From assembly GCA_016203265.1 (NCBI GenBank), contig JACQNB010000068.1, positions 1-12,937 of the forward strand: a stretch of 12,937 nt of DNA, given 5' to 3'. Every line of letters begins with the position of its first letter. Positions within the stretch are counted from its first letter, which is position 1. The notes under the pieces were generated by a model. The model ran no database searches. It had not been told where the DNA came from and saw nothing but the letters and a program-made list of their open reading frames with translations. Shown here piece by piece: positions 1 through 6,367 of the stretch. Both the position numbers and the translations under genes were made by a program. The DNA is from Candidatus Woesearchaeota archaeon. GTDB taxonomy: Archaea > Nanobdellota > Nanobdellia > Woesearchaeales > ARS49.

Positions 1-209
1 CATTTATTTGCTTGATTTTATCTCTTAGGCATTAAGGCGTGGACGTCCCTTGCCGCAGGGGCATTGACGACGTGTCTGCGGCAGGTCCCGGCAAGCATGA
101 TGGTGCTGCGACAGAAAGCAATCACCCGCGACAAATTTCCGCCATCATCCCGACACCTCTCGTATTGTGCGCTCGCAACCTTAATAAAGCAATTCGCTCT
201 CGTTCACGT
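1..209. other. Non-coding leader region left of the motor operon
   Basis: No convincing gene is seen here. The reading frame of the following gene stays open back to position 39, but those extra 57 codons encode a low-complexity stretch with no recognisable domain and lie upstream of a TATA box that fits the later start. The left 35 bases are T-rich. An inverted repeat with perfect 8-base arms (TGCCGCAG at 51-58, CTGCGGCA at 76-83) lies in the middle; its role is unknown. The promoter and a conserved element occupy the right part. Bases 1-3 read CAT, so a divergent gene could start exactly at the left edge, but no good promoter spacing supports this. Confidence 0.6.
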
Positions 210-210
210 A
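142..210 (+). promoter_or_regulatory. TATA promoter with upstream conserved element, leaderless start
   Basis: A TATA-like box TTAATAAA lies at 181-188, with its first base 29 nt before the ATG at 210. This is the distance expected when transcription starts at or next to the start codon, and no Shine-Dalgarno is visible. Upstream, 142-165 contains CCATCATCCCGACAC followed by CTCTCGTAT. Nearly the same sequence precedes the major pilin promoter (4621-4641), at a similar distance from its TATA box. Inference: a leaderless archaeal promoter with a shared regulator-binding site. Confidence 0.6.
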
Positions 211-1316
211 TGCCCGCGATTACGACGGGGGTTGACCAGCTGCGTGAGCTGATTGACGCCCAAGCAAGGATTTCTGTGGCTGATGCCGCAAAAAAGCTGC
301 ACTCCTCGCCACGAGTCATCGAGGACTGGGCCTCATTGTTAGAAGACGCAGGCTTCATCACCATTGAATACAAGCTCGCGAAGACGTATCTCGTCAGAAA
401 GGAAGTCGTGCCGAAGGAACAGCAGAAGAACGTCAACGCATTGCTCCTGGAAAAACGGGAATTCGAGGACAGGACCGGCGGCGTCTTGAGTTACCTGGAC
501 CGGCTGGAGGACCAGATCAAGGCGTTGCAGCCGTTGATCACGCGCAAAATCTCGTCCGGCGATGTCAAGAAGCTCAAGTCCCTGGAGACCGAACACAAGA
601 CGACGGACAAGCAGCTCATCGGCGCGCGCTCGGACATGATGGACAAGTTCGAGAAGATTGCCGCACACCTGCAGAAGGAACGCAAGGACGTCAAGGGCTT
701 GTTCGCGCAGTCGCTCAACGACCTGATCACGGCAAACCAGCTCATCGAACTGGAAGAAAAGGAAGCCGCCATGCTCGACCGCAATGAAGAAATCCTCGAA
801 ACCAAGCTTAAGAAAGTCTCGCAGCTCCTCGACAAGCGTCTCGTTAAGCTGATGGCGAACAAGCAGCCGTTGCACGCGAAAGTCAAGGGCCAGCTCAAGC
901 TCCTCAAGGCGAAAGCAAAAGCGTTCCATGACGAGCTCGCGAAAGACCAGAAGGACTACGATGAGCTCAAGAAGTCAAACCGGCAGACGCATGCTGCCGT
1001 GCAGCGCGCGCATCAGCAGATCATCGGCAAAATAAAGAAGTCTCCCGGCATGGAAAAGGCGTCCGTCGCGACGCTGCAGAAGTTCCTCGCGCGGAGAACG
1101 CACATCGCGAACGTGCTCACGGCCATCGCGAATGAGGAAGCTTCACTGCGCAGAGTCGTCAAATCATTGCTCGGCAAGGGTGAGTCGTTGCCCTTGACCG
1201 ACCAATCCCGATTCGAATCAGCAATCGCACGATTGAACAAGGACCTTGCTGCCGTCGCCGAACGCCGGGGCGCGCTCGAGAAGCAGGTCAAGGAACTCGT
1301 CACGAAACTGCAATAA
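210..1316 (+). CDS. Winged-helix plus coiled-coil protein, first gene of pilus motor operon
   Basis: 368 residues, function not known. Residues 1 to about 62 look like a winged helix-turn-helix: a short helix (VDQLRELIDAQ), a helix-turn-helix around AKKLHSSPRVIEDWASLLEDA and a wing-like strand pair GFITIEYKLAKTYLV. From about residue 68 to the end the protein is almost wholly helical, rich in Lys, Glu, Leu and Ala, with long heptad-like coiled-coil stretches. There is no signal peptide or membrane segment, so it should be cytoplasmic. The ATG at 210 is preferred over an upstream start because a TATA box sits 29 nt before it. The pilus ATPase gene follows after 16 nt. Inference: a cytoplasmic regulator or scaffold of the pilus motor; a DNA-organising protein is the alternative. 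The domain reading is by eye. Confidence 0.8.
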   Translation: MPAITTGVDQLRELIDAQARISVADAAKKLHSSPRVIEDWASLLEDAGFITIEYKLAKTYLVRKEVVPKEQQKNVNALLLEKREFEDRTGGVLSYLDRLEDQIKALQPLITRKISSGDVKKLKSLETEHKTTDKQLIGARSDMMDKFEKIAAHLQKERKDVKGLFAQSLNDLITANQLIELEEKEAAMLDRNEEILETKLKKVSQLLDKRLVKLMANKQPLHAKVKGQLKLLKAKAKAFHDELAKDQKDYDELKKSNRQTHAAVQRAHQQIIGKIKKSPGMEKASVATLQKFLARRTHIANVLTAIANEEASLRRVVKSLLGKGESLPLTDQSRFESAIARLNKDLAAVAERRGALEKQVKELVTKLQ

Positions 1317-1322
1317 AAAAAA

Positions 1323-1328
1323 GAGGTG
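1323..1328 (+). promoter_or_regulatory. Ribosome binding site that fixes the ATPase start
   Basis: GAGGTG lies 4 nt before the ATG at 1333 and chooses this start over an earlier in-frame codon at 1246 that lies inside the preceding gene. It sits in the short A-rich gap after the TAA at 1314-1316. Confidence 0.75.
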
Positions 1329-1332
1329 GGTT

Positions 1333-2802
1333 ATGGAGGTGAAACGTGAGTCCGGCATACTGGATACGTACCAGTTCGTCGCGAACCAGCTCACGATCAC
1401 CGTCACCATCCAGCGCGTTCCCGACTCCTACGTTCCCGTCTATCATCTGAACACGCGCAGCATCAGCCCGACGACTGAATTGGTCATCGAGCGCATCCGG
1501 CAGGACCTCATCAGCACGGTCGAGCTTGGCCCGGTCGACATCGCGGAGCAGAAGGACCCGAACGCATTGCAGAAGCGTTTTGACGACACGGTGCAGAAGC
1601 TCGTCCGGAAATATTTCCCGGACACGGACGACAAGACGATTTCGTTCCTGCATGCCTTGGTGATGCAGCGCAGTTTCGGGCTGGGGGAGCTCGACTCCTT
1701 GATGTACGACTCGCAGCTCGAAGAAGTTGCCGTCAACAACGCGGAAGAGCCCGTCTGGGTCTACCACCGCAAATGGGGCTGGCTCCGGACCAACATCAAG
1801 CTCAAGAACGAGGAGCAGGCGAAGCATTACGCAAGCTCCATCGGCCGGAAAGTGGGCCGGCAGCTCAATATTCTCGAGCCGTTGATGGACGCGAACCTCT
1901 CAACGGGCGACCGCGTCAACGCGACCCTGATGCCGATCTCGGCGCAGGGCAACACCATCACGATGCGTAAGTTCGCAAGCAAGCCCTGGACCATCACGGA
2001 CATGATTTCGACGGGCACCATCACTCCCGGCGCGGCCGCGTTCATCTGGGAAGCGATGCAGTACGAACTTTCAGTCCTCATTTCCGGCGGCACGGCCACC
2101 GGCAAAACCTCCTTCCTGAACTCCCTGTGCGCGTTCTTCCCGCCCAACCAACGCATCATTTCCATTGAGGACACGCGCGAGCTGCAGTTGCCGAAATTCC
2201 TGCAATGGATTCCGATGGTAACAAGACTTCCGAACCAGGAGGGCAAGGGAGCCGTCGACATGCTCGCGTTGCTCGTCAACAGCCTGCGTATGCGTCCCGA
2301 CCGCATCCTGGTAGGAGAAATCAGAAGAAAGAGAGAAGCCGAAGTCCTGTTCGAGGCCATCCACACCGGCCACAGCGTCTACGCCACCGTGCACGCGAAC
2401 AACGCGGAAGAGACCATCACGCGACTCACCAATCCGCCGATCGAGGTTCCGAAATCGATGCTGCCTGCGTTGAGCATGATCGTCGTGCAGACCAGAAACC
2501 GACGGACCGGTATCCGACGCACGTTCCAGGTCGCGGAAATCACCAAGGAATCAGAACCGCGCGTATTGATGCAGTACGACCTGCGCAAGGACAAGATGCA
2601 GAACATCGCGCACTCGAAGAGCATCATGGACACGCTGCACCTGTACACCGGCATTTCCGGTTCTGAATTGCGCTCCCACCTGAACGAGAAGGAGAAGATC
2701 CTCAAGTGGCTCGTGAAGAAGAACCTGAACACCGTTGATAGTGTCGGTGACGTCATGGCGCAGTACTACACCGGGGGCAAGCTCTCGAAGCTGCTGTCGT
2801 AA
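1333..2802 (+). CDS. Type II/IV secretion (pilus) ATPase, TadA/VirB11/CpaF-like
   Basis: 489 residues, a complete hexameric secretion ATPase that should sit at the inner face of the membrane and power pilin polymerisation. Residues 1-220 form the N-terminal domain, including a DSLMYDSQLEEVAVN segment typical of TadA/CpaF relatives. The motor domain has Walker A GGTATGKT (252-259), Asp box IEDTRE (279-284), Walker B RILVGEIR with Glu329, and a His box TGHSVYATVHANN (345-357), which matches the CpaF/TadA branch. A C-terminal helical tail follows from about 430. Start ATG with a Shine-Dalgarno at 1323. The next gene begins directly after the stop codon, and two T2SSF platform proteins follow, so assignment to a pilus or Tad-like machine is firm. 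Whether it belongs to the Epd-type branch needs a tree. Confidence 0.95.
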   Translation: MEVKRESGILDTYQFVANQLTITVTIQRVPDSYVPVYHLNTRSISPTTELVIERIRQDLISTVELGPVDIAEQKDPNALQKRFDDTVQKLVRKYFPDTDDKTISFLHALVMQRSFGLGELDSLMYDSQLEEVAVNNAEEPVWVYHRKWGWLRTNIKLKNEEQAKHYASSIGRKVGRQLNILEPLMDANLSTGDRVNATLMPISAQGNTITMRKFASKPWTITDMISTGTITPGAAAFIWEAMQYELSVLISGGTATGKTSFLNSLCAFFPPNQRIISIEDTRELQLPKFLQWIPMVTRLPNQEGKGAVDMLALLVNSLRMRPDRILVGEIRRKREAEVLFEAIHTGHSVYATVHANNAEETITRLTNPPIEVPKSMLPALSMIVVQTRNRRTGIRRTFQVAEITKESEPRVLMQYDLRKDKMQNIAHSKSIMDTLHLYTGISGSELRSHLNEKEKILKWLVKKNLNTVDSVGDVMAQYYTGGKLSKLLS

Positions 2803-3615
2803 ATGGTCCAGCTGTTCAAGCGTCTCGCGCACACGCTCCCCAACCTCGGGCTGAAGCTCAAGCAGTCCGGGCTGAAGCTCAAGCCCGAACAGTTCATCCA
2901 GCGCACGTTCCTGTCCGCGTTCTACCTCACGACGGGCCTGCTCATCATCGCGGCCGGATTTCTCGCGAAGGCGCCCACATTCCTGAAGATCATCATCGTC
3001 ATAGCTCCCGTCTTGTTCATCCTGACGTTCTCCTATTTTTTGCGCCTGCCCGACGTGCGCGCAAAGAGAATCATGGGCGACATCAACAGCGAGATCGTGG
3101 ACGCGGGCAGGTTCATGATCGTGGAGCTCCAAAGCGGACTGTCGCTGTATGACGCGATGCGCGGCGTGAGCCGGAATTTCGAGCGCATCGGCAAGCAGTT
3201 CCACGCCATCGTCGTCCGCATCGACACCGGCACCAACCTGGACGACGCGCTCAATGACGTCATCAACCTCACTCCTTCATCCGATTTGCGTCGGATGCTC
3301 TGGCAGGTGCTGAACTCCTTGAAAACCGGCTCTGACGTCGTCCAGGGACTGAAAGAAACCGTCGAGCAGATCAGCCACGAACACCTCATCGAAGTCAGGA
3401 AGTACGGCAGGAAACTGAATCCGTTGACGATGTTCTACATGCTGCTGGCCGTCATCGTGCCGTCATTGGGCATCACGATGCTCGTCGTGATGTCCTCGCT
3501 CGTCTCGTTGGACATCGATTTCACCACGCTCATCATCATCGCCATCTTTCTCGGACTGTTCCAGGCGTTCTTCCTGGCGGTCGTCAGAAGTTCCCGGCCT
3601 GCGGTGAATTTGTGA
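2803..3615 (+). CDS. Pilus inner-membrane platform protein, T2SSF domain (TadB-like)
   Basis: 270 residues. Two membrane helices at about 36-54 and 58-80, a cytoplasmic T2SSF domain at about 85-205 (with EIVDAGRFMIVELQSGLSLYDAMR and a LNSLKTGSDVVQGL segment), then two more membrane helices at about 209-232 and 241-262. In this family the protein anchors the ATPase and the growing pilus at the membrane. The ATG touches the TAA of the ATPase gene with no gap, implying translational coupling. The next gene is a second T2SSF protein, as in Tad and archaeal Epd systems, where the platform is split over two proteins. The N-terminus has a 7-residue duplication (GLKLKQS then GLKLKPE) mirrored by an exact 16-nt repeat. 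Confidence 0.9.
   Translation: MVQLFKRLAHTLPNLGLKLKQSGLKLKPEQFIQRTFLSAFYLTTGLLIIAAGFLAKAPTFLKIIIVIAPVLFILTFSYFLRLPDVRAKRIMGDINSEIVDAGRFMIVELQSGLSLYDAMRGVSRNFERIGKQFHAIVVRIDTGTNLDDALNDVINLTPSSDLRRMLWQVLNSLKTGSDVVQGLKETVEQISHEHLIEVRKYGRKLNPLTMFYMLLAVIVPSLGITMLVVMSSLVSLDIDFTTLIIIAIFLGLFQAFFLAVVRSSRPAVNL
2847..2883 (+). repeat. Short in-frame tandem duplication in platform gene
   Basis: CGGGCTGAAGCTCAAG occurs exactly at 2847-2862 and again at 2868-2883. The 21-nt offset equals seven codons, so the frame is kept and the product reads LGLKLKQSGLKLKP. It lies in the cytoplasmic N-terminal helix ahead of the first membrane segment. Confidence 0.85.
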
Positions 3616-4589
3616 CGAAGAACATCGTGCTTCGCGCGCTGGAGAGCGCGGGCTGGGACGTCCAGCAGCGCGTGCTCGAAAAGCGGTTGTTCCACCTCGC
3701 GCTCGTCATCAACTTCATCATCGTGAGCTTCATCGTCTTCCGGTACGGCTTCCAGCAGCAGTTTCCCGTGCTTTCGTTGAGCCTGATGGCCGTCCTTGCG
3801 TGGATCATCGCGTTCTTTTTCGTGCTTTCGGGATGCTGGTTCTTCCTGTTCGTCACCTTGGACCTGATTTCCTACCAACGGCGGACGACGATGGAGGAAG
3901 TGCTGCCTGATTTTCTGCAGCTCGCGGCCGCGAACTTGCGCGCGGGCATGACCCCCGACCGTGCGTTGTGGTATGCAGTCCGACCGAAGTTCGGCGTGCT
4001 CGCGGACGAGATCGGCGTCACGGCCAAGGAAGTGATGACGGGCGATGACTTGGGGGTCGCGCTCACGAAGCTGTCGCGCCGGTATGATTCTCAGACGCTC
4101 AGGCGTTCCATCAACCTGCTCATCGAAGGGCTGGATGCTGGCGGAGATTTGGCTGACATCCTGAACAACGTTGCCATCAACATCCAGGAGACACGCATCC
4201 TGAACAAGGAGATGAGCGCAAACATCCTCACCTACGTGATTTTCATCGCGTCTGCCGTGATGTTCGCCGCTCCCTTTTTGCTTGCGCTGTCCTTGCAGCT
4301 CCTGACGACGCTCACGGCCATCACGAGCTCGATTGATGTCCCCTCGGGAGCGTCCTTGGGCCTGTTCTCGTTGAGCACAATCTCCATCGCGCCCGACGAT
4401 TTCAAGAACTTCGCCTTGATTATGCTCACCATCACCTCCTTTTTCAGCGCCATGATTGTGGCCATCATCCAGAAGGGCTCGATTGAAGGGGGAGTCAAGT
4501 ACATCCCCCTATTCATAGGGACGTCCCTCGTTGTGTTCTTCTTGGCGGCAAAATTCTTCGGGACGTTGCTGGGTTCGATTGCGGGATGA
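3612..4589 (+). CDS. Second pilus platform protein, T2SSF domain (TadC-like)
   Basis: 325 residues. Membrane helices at about 25-43, and one or two in 54-85, then a T2SSF domain at about 95-205 (MEEVLPDFLQLAAANLRAGM, later LIEGLDAGGDLADILNN), followed by hydrophobic segments at about 204-235, 266-286 and 297-318. The start is the GTG at 3612, whose last two bases are part of the TGA of the preceding gene (GTGA overlap), so translation is probably coupled. It is likely a paralogue and partner of the preceding platform protein in one membrane complex with the ATPase. No Shine-Dalgarno is needed or clearly seen. This is the last gene of the motor operon; the pilin downstream has its own promoter. 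Confidence 0.9.
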   Translation: MTKNIVLRALESAGWDVQQRVLEKRLFHLALVINFIIVSFIVFRYGFQQQFPVLSLSLMAVLAWIIAFFFVLSGCWFFLFVTLDLISYQRRTTMEEVLPDFLQLAAANLRAGMTPDRALWYAVRPKFGVLADEIGVTAKEVMTGDDLGVALTKLSRRYDSQTLRRSINLLIEGLDAGGDLADILNNVAINIQETRILNKEMSANILTYVIFIASAVMFAAPFLLALSLQLLTTLTAITSSIDVPSGASLGLFSLSTISIAPDDFKNFALIMLTITSFFSAMIVAIIQKGSIEGGVKYIPLFIGTSLVVFFLAAKFFGTLLGSIAG

Positions 4590-4620
4590 ACCAGAGCAGT
4601 GCCACAACAGAGCAATTCTT

Positions 4621-4720
4621 CCATTATCCCGACACTCGTATCCTGAACGAAACAATACATTTAAATATCTGAGAGTGCCAAATCCCACAACAAGTTTACA
4701 AAAGTATATACTGAGGTGAT
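4621..4720 (+). promoter_or_regulatory. Major pilin promoter: shared upstream element, TATA box and RBS
   Basis: Three parts can be seen. CCATTATCCCGACAC followed by TCGTAT (4621-4641) matches the element upstream of the motor operon (142-165). A near-consensus archaeal TATA box TTTAAATA lies at 4660-4667, which predicts a transcript start near 4689. A Shine-Dalgarno GAGGTGAT lies at 4713-4720, 3 nt before the ATG at 4724. Unlike the leaderless genes nearby, this gene would have an untranslated leader of about 35 nt, in keeping with high expression of a structural subunit. Confidence 0.75.
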
Positions 4721-4723
4721 TAC

Positions 4724-5155
4724 ATGGAAAAAAGAGGACAAGCAGCCATGGAGTTCCTGATGACCTACGGATGGGCTCTTCTGGTTGTGCTTGCGGCAAT
4801 TGCGGCATTGGCATACTTCGGCGTCCTGTCTCCGGACAGGTTCTTGCCCGAAAAGTGCTTCTTGCCCAGCGGAACCCCGTGTTTGGATAGCACGTTGACG
4901 GCAACGACGGCAACGCTGATCATTCAGAACTCGCTCGGGTTCTCGCTGTCGAACATCACGGTGACCGCCTGCGGTGGTTCAGCTACGACGCCTGCGACGT
5001 TGAGTAACGGCGAACAGGGAACGTATGCAGTCACGTGCAGCCCCGCCTTGACGTCCGGCGACAAGTTCAAGGGAACCGTCACGTTCGCATACACGAACGT
5101 CGACACGGGCCTTGCGCACACGACTTCCGGCGAACTGATCAAGAAAGTCGAATAA
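4724..5155 (+). CDS. Major pilin candidate, class III signal peptide
   Basis: 143 residues. The start MEKRGQAAMEFL is a textbook archaeal class III signal: a short basic leader, cleavage expected between Gly5 and Gln6, and Glu at position +5 of the mature protein. The hydrophobic N-terminal helix runs to about residue 34 and would form the filament core. The remainder is a small Ser/Thr-rich beta-type domain with four cysteines (45, 53, 83, 105) that could make two disulfides, and one N-glycosylation sequon (NIT at 77). It is a single-gene unit with a strong promoter and its own T-rich terminator, between the motor operon and the minor-pilin operon. Inference: the main filament subunit. The prepilin peptidase that would process it is not in the window. 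Confidence 0.9.
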   Translation: MEKRGQAAMEFLMTYGWALLVVLAAIAALAYFGVLSPDRFLPEKCFLPSGTPCLDSTLTATTATLIIQNSLGFSLSNITVTACGGSATTPATLSNGEQGTYAVTCSPALTSGDKFKGTVTFAYTNVDTGLAHTTSGELIKKVE

Positions 5156-5163
5156 GACTGATT

Positions 5164-5190
5164 GTTTATTTCTTTTTTTCTTCTTTTTGT
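5164..5190 (+). terminator. T-rich terminator after the major pilin
   Basis: Eight bases after the pilin stop begins a 27-base stretch that is almost all T, with runs of seven and five T separated by single C bases. Runs of T on the coding strand are the known signal for factor-independent termination in archaea. It would make the pilin a monocistronic message. Confidence 0.65.
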
Positions 5191-5282
5191 CCGCGGCCCA
5201 TTGATTGCTCCCCGAGTCGTTTTTGGTGCGTTTGATTGCTATTCGAGCGCGCCAAGGCACGGTAAAGTCGAGGCAGCAACGC

Positions 5283-5320
5283 TTAAAAGGCACGACGTGC
5301 TTTCTCCGTCAAAAGAGGGA
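5283..5320 (+). promoter_or_regulatory. Minor-pilin operon promoter and RBS
   Basis: A TATA-like TTAAAA lies at 5283-5288, preceded by an A-containing BRE-like stretch (CAGCAACG). It predicts a start near 5312. GAGGGA at 5315-5320 is a Shine-Dalgarno just upstream of the ATG at 5323. The TATA box is weaker than that of the major pilin, fitting low-level minor subunits. The CCCGACAC element seen before the two other pilus promoters is not clearly present. Confidence 0.5.
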
Positions 5321-5322
5321 TT

Positions 5323-5727
5323 ATGCGCGCACAAGCTTCGATGGAGTATCTCATCCTCATCGGATTCATCCTCGCGCTGGTCGTGCCCCTCATCGCGGTG
5401 TTCTATTCCAAGAGTTCTGAAACGACCACCCAGGTGAACACGCAGCAGGCGCATGCCTTGGGCCAGAAGATAGCCGACACGGCAGAGAGCGTCTATTATC
5501 TTGGCCAGCCGTCCAAGCTCGAGTTCCGCGCGAACGTACCGGACAACATCAATTCAGTGACGTTCACGAACAAGGCCATCATCTTCGTGATGGACGTCTC
5601 ACCAGGAACGACCGACATCGTCGTCCCCACGACCGTGAACCTGACGGGCACGATGAGCATCACGCCGGGCGTCCACATGATCACGGTTGAGAACCGCGGG
5701 GGTTATGTGTTTGTCAACAGCACATGA
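5323..5727 (+). CDS. Minor pilin 1, class III signal peptide
   Basis: 134 residues. The start MRAQASMEYLILIGF is a class III signal with a three-residue leader, cleavage expected between Ala3 and Gln4, and Glu at mature position +5. The hydrophobic helix runs to about residue 28, followed by a helical extension (SSETTTQVNTQQAHALGQKIADTA) and a beta-rich domain to the end, with sequons NLT and a terminal NST. It opens a set of five prepilin-like genes and has its own TATA box and Shine-Dalgarno. An ATGA at 5724-5727 overlaps its stop codon, but that ATG runs into a stop at 5793 (see the repeat entries). Role inferred: a minor subunit that primes or caps the filament. Confidence 0.85.
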   Translation: MRAQASMEYLILIGFILALVVPLIAVFYSKSSETTTQVNTQQAHALGQKIADTAESVYYLGQPSKLEFRANVPDNINSVTFTNKAIIFVMDVSPGTTDIVVPTTVNLTGTMSITPGVHMITVENRGGYVFVNST

Positions 5728-6367
5728 GCAGGGCAGCTGCCCTGAGAGCGCGAGCAACGGCCAGGTGGAACCGGACACGGTTCGTTGCGGCCTGAGACAG
5801 ACGATGCAACGATGTGAGCGCTCGGCAGCTGCCCGAGACCAGTTCAGTCCTTGCTCGCACACCTCCAAAGGCCAGTTCAACGCGGGCGACCGTCCCGCTC
5901 TCGCATCGTTGCAATGCGCCAAGTTCCGTAGCAACGACCAATCGCCAGTTCCACCCGGTCTTTGCTCGAGCTCCTTGGTGACGGTCGCCAAAGGCCAGTT
6001 CAGCATCGAGCTCGTGCCGTTCATCATCCTTGGCGCGATTCTCCTGCTGCTGTTCGTCATCATCATCGCCGGACGGCTCACCGGGGTGCAGAACCGCGGC
6101 GAGCAGGAACAGTTGCAGCACGTCGTGGAGCAGGTGCATCGGGAAGTGAGCATCGCGGCGTCCGTGAACAACGGATATATGCGGAACTTCACGCTGCCCT
6201 TGAAACTCGGAAGCAAGGACTATGACATCGGCATCCTCAAAAACTACACCGTTCAGGCCACTACCGACCAATTCGAGGCCAGCATCGTCACGTTCAACGT
6301 CTCAGGCCAGCCATTGCAGGGGAACAACCTTTTGAGGAAGGACAATGACATCATCACGCTCAACTGA
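5705..6367 (+). CDS. Minor pilin 2, class III signal after a long repeat-derived leader; start uncertain
   Basis: The core is certain: AKGQFSIELVPFIILG, with cleavage expected after Gly and Glu at mature +5, then a strong membrane helix and a short beta-type domain with sequons NFT, NYT and NVS. The start is not certain. ATG 5705 (220 residues) is chosen because it overlaps the previous gene by 23 nt, the same overlap seen at the next junction. TTG 5687 is also open. GTG 5978 or TTG 5975 would give about 129 residues with a normal short leader, close to minor pilin 1 in size. None has a good Shine-Dalgarno. The roughly 90 codons before the signal consist of repeats, several encoding GQ or DQ motifs that mimic the signal. 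I judge the segment after 5978 as secure and the earlier part as possibly non-coding. Confidence 0.7.
   Translation: MCLSTAHEQGSCPESASNGQVEPDTVRCGLRQTMQRCERSAAARDQFSPCSHTSKGQFNAGDRPALASLQCAKFRSNDQSPVPPGLCSSSLVTVAKGQFSIELVPFIILGAILLLLFVIIIAGRLTGVQNRGEQEQLQHVVEQVHREVSIAASVNNGYMRNFTLPLKLGSKDYDIGILKNYTVQATTDQFEASIVTFNVSGQPLQGNNLLRKDNDIITLN
5729..5744. repeat. Perfect 16-bp palindrome inside a 20-nt insertion
   Basis: CAGGGCAGCTGCCCTG is a perfect palindrome. Against the related sequence that starts the 635-residue gene (ATGAGCGCGAG at 6958), the copy here reads ATGAG, then 20 extra bases (5729-5748), then CGCGAG. Removing the 20 bases would let the coupled ATG at 5724 read MSASNGQVEP in the frame of minor pilin 2. 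A near-palindrome with the same core (CTCGGCAGCTGCCCGAG) lies at 5821-5837. Confidence 0.8.
5749..5970. repeat. Imperfect inverted repeat of about 70 bp arms (copies A and C)
   Basis: The left arm 5749-5818 and the reverse complement of 5900-5970 share three blocks in the same order: CGCGAGCAACGGCCAGG... at 5749-5774 against 5970-5945 (21 of 26 identical), CGTTGC at 5783-5788 against 5936-5931, and TGCAACGATGTGAG at 5805-5818 against 5913-5900 (13 of 14). The spacer of about 80 nt holds a second palindrome and a shorter inverted copy (TTGCTCG at 5851-5857). A direct copy lies at 6963-7032. This is a dispersed structured repeat, not chance similarity. Confidence 0.75.
5832..6002 (+). repeat. 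Direct repeats of the signal-peptide coding motif CCAAAGGCCAGTTCA
   Basis: CCAAAGGCCAGTTCA occurs exactly at 5865-5879 and at 5988-6002; the second encodes the real class III site (KGQF). Their 123-nt spacing keeps frame. Two degenerate copies with 12 of 15 matches lie at 5832-5846 and 5938-5952. In the open frame these give RDQF, KGQF and KGQF, while the 5938 copy is out of phase. Confidence 0.8.

Noticed and set aside
1..40. A divergent gene starting with ATG at 3 to 1 on the minus strand
   Set aside because: Only the start codon would be visible, and the AT-rich stretch upstream does not have the 29 to 30 nt TATA spacing seen at the other starts.
90..140. Box C/D small RNA suggested by ATGATGG at 99-105
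   Set aside because: No matching box D (CTGA) at suitable distance and no terminal stem.
39..209. N-terminal extension of the coiled-coil gene to position 39
   Set aside because: It contains the TATA box and the conserved promoter element; the encoded residues look random.
339..929. Minus-strand open frame of 196 codons under the coiled-coil gene
   Set aside because: Mirror of the Leu/Lys/Glu-rich coding strand; no start signals and no domain.
5200..5235. A third copy of the CCCGACAC promoter element (CCCCGAGTCG) before the minor-pilin operon
   Set aside because: Only short fragments match, and it is more than 50 nt from the TATA box, unlike the two good copies.
5724..5795. A 23-codon ORF from the ATGA-coupled start
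   Set aside because: The product is Arg/Ala-rich and unlike anything known; it is better explained as the ancestral gene start displaced by an insertion.
5749..6002. CRISPR array or diversity-generating template repeat
   Set aside because: Repeats are irregular in spacing, orientation and sequence; there is no cas gene, reverse transcriptase or adenine-biased variation.
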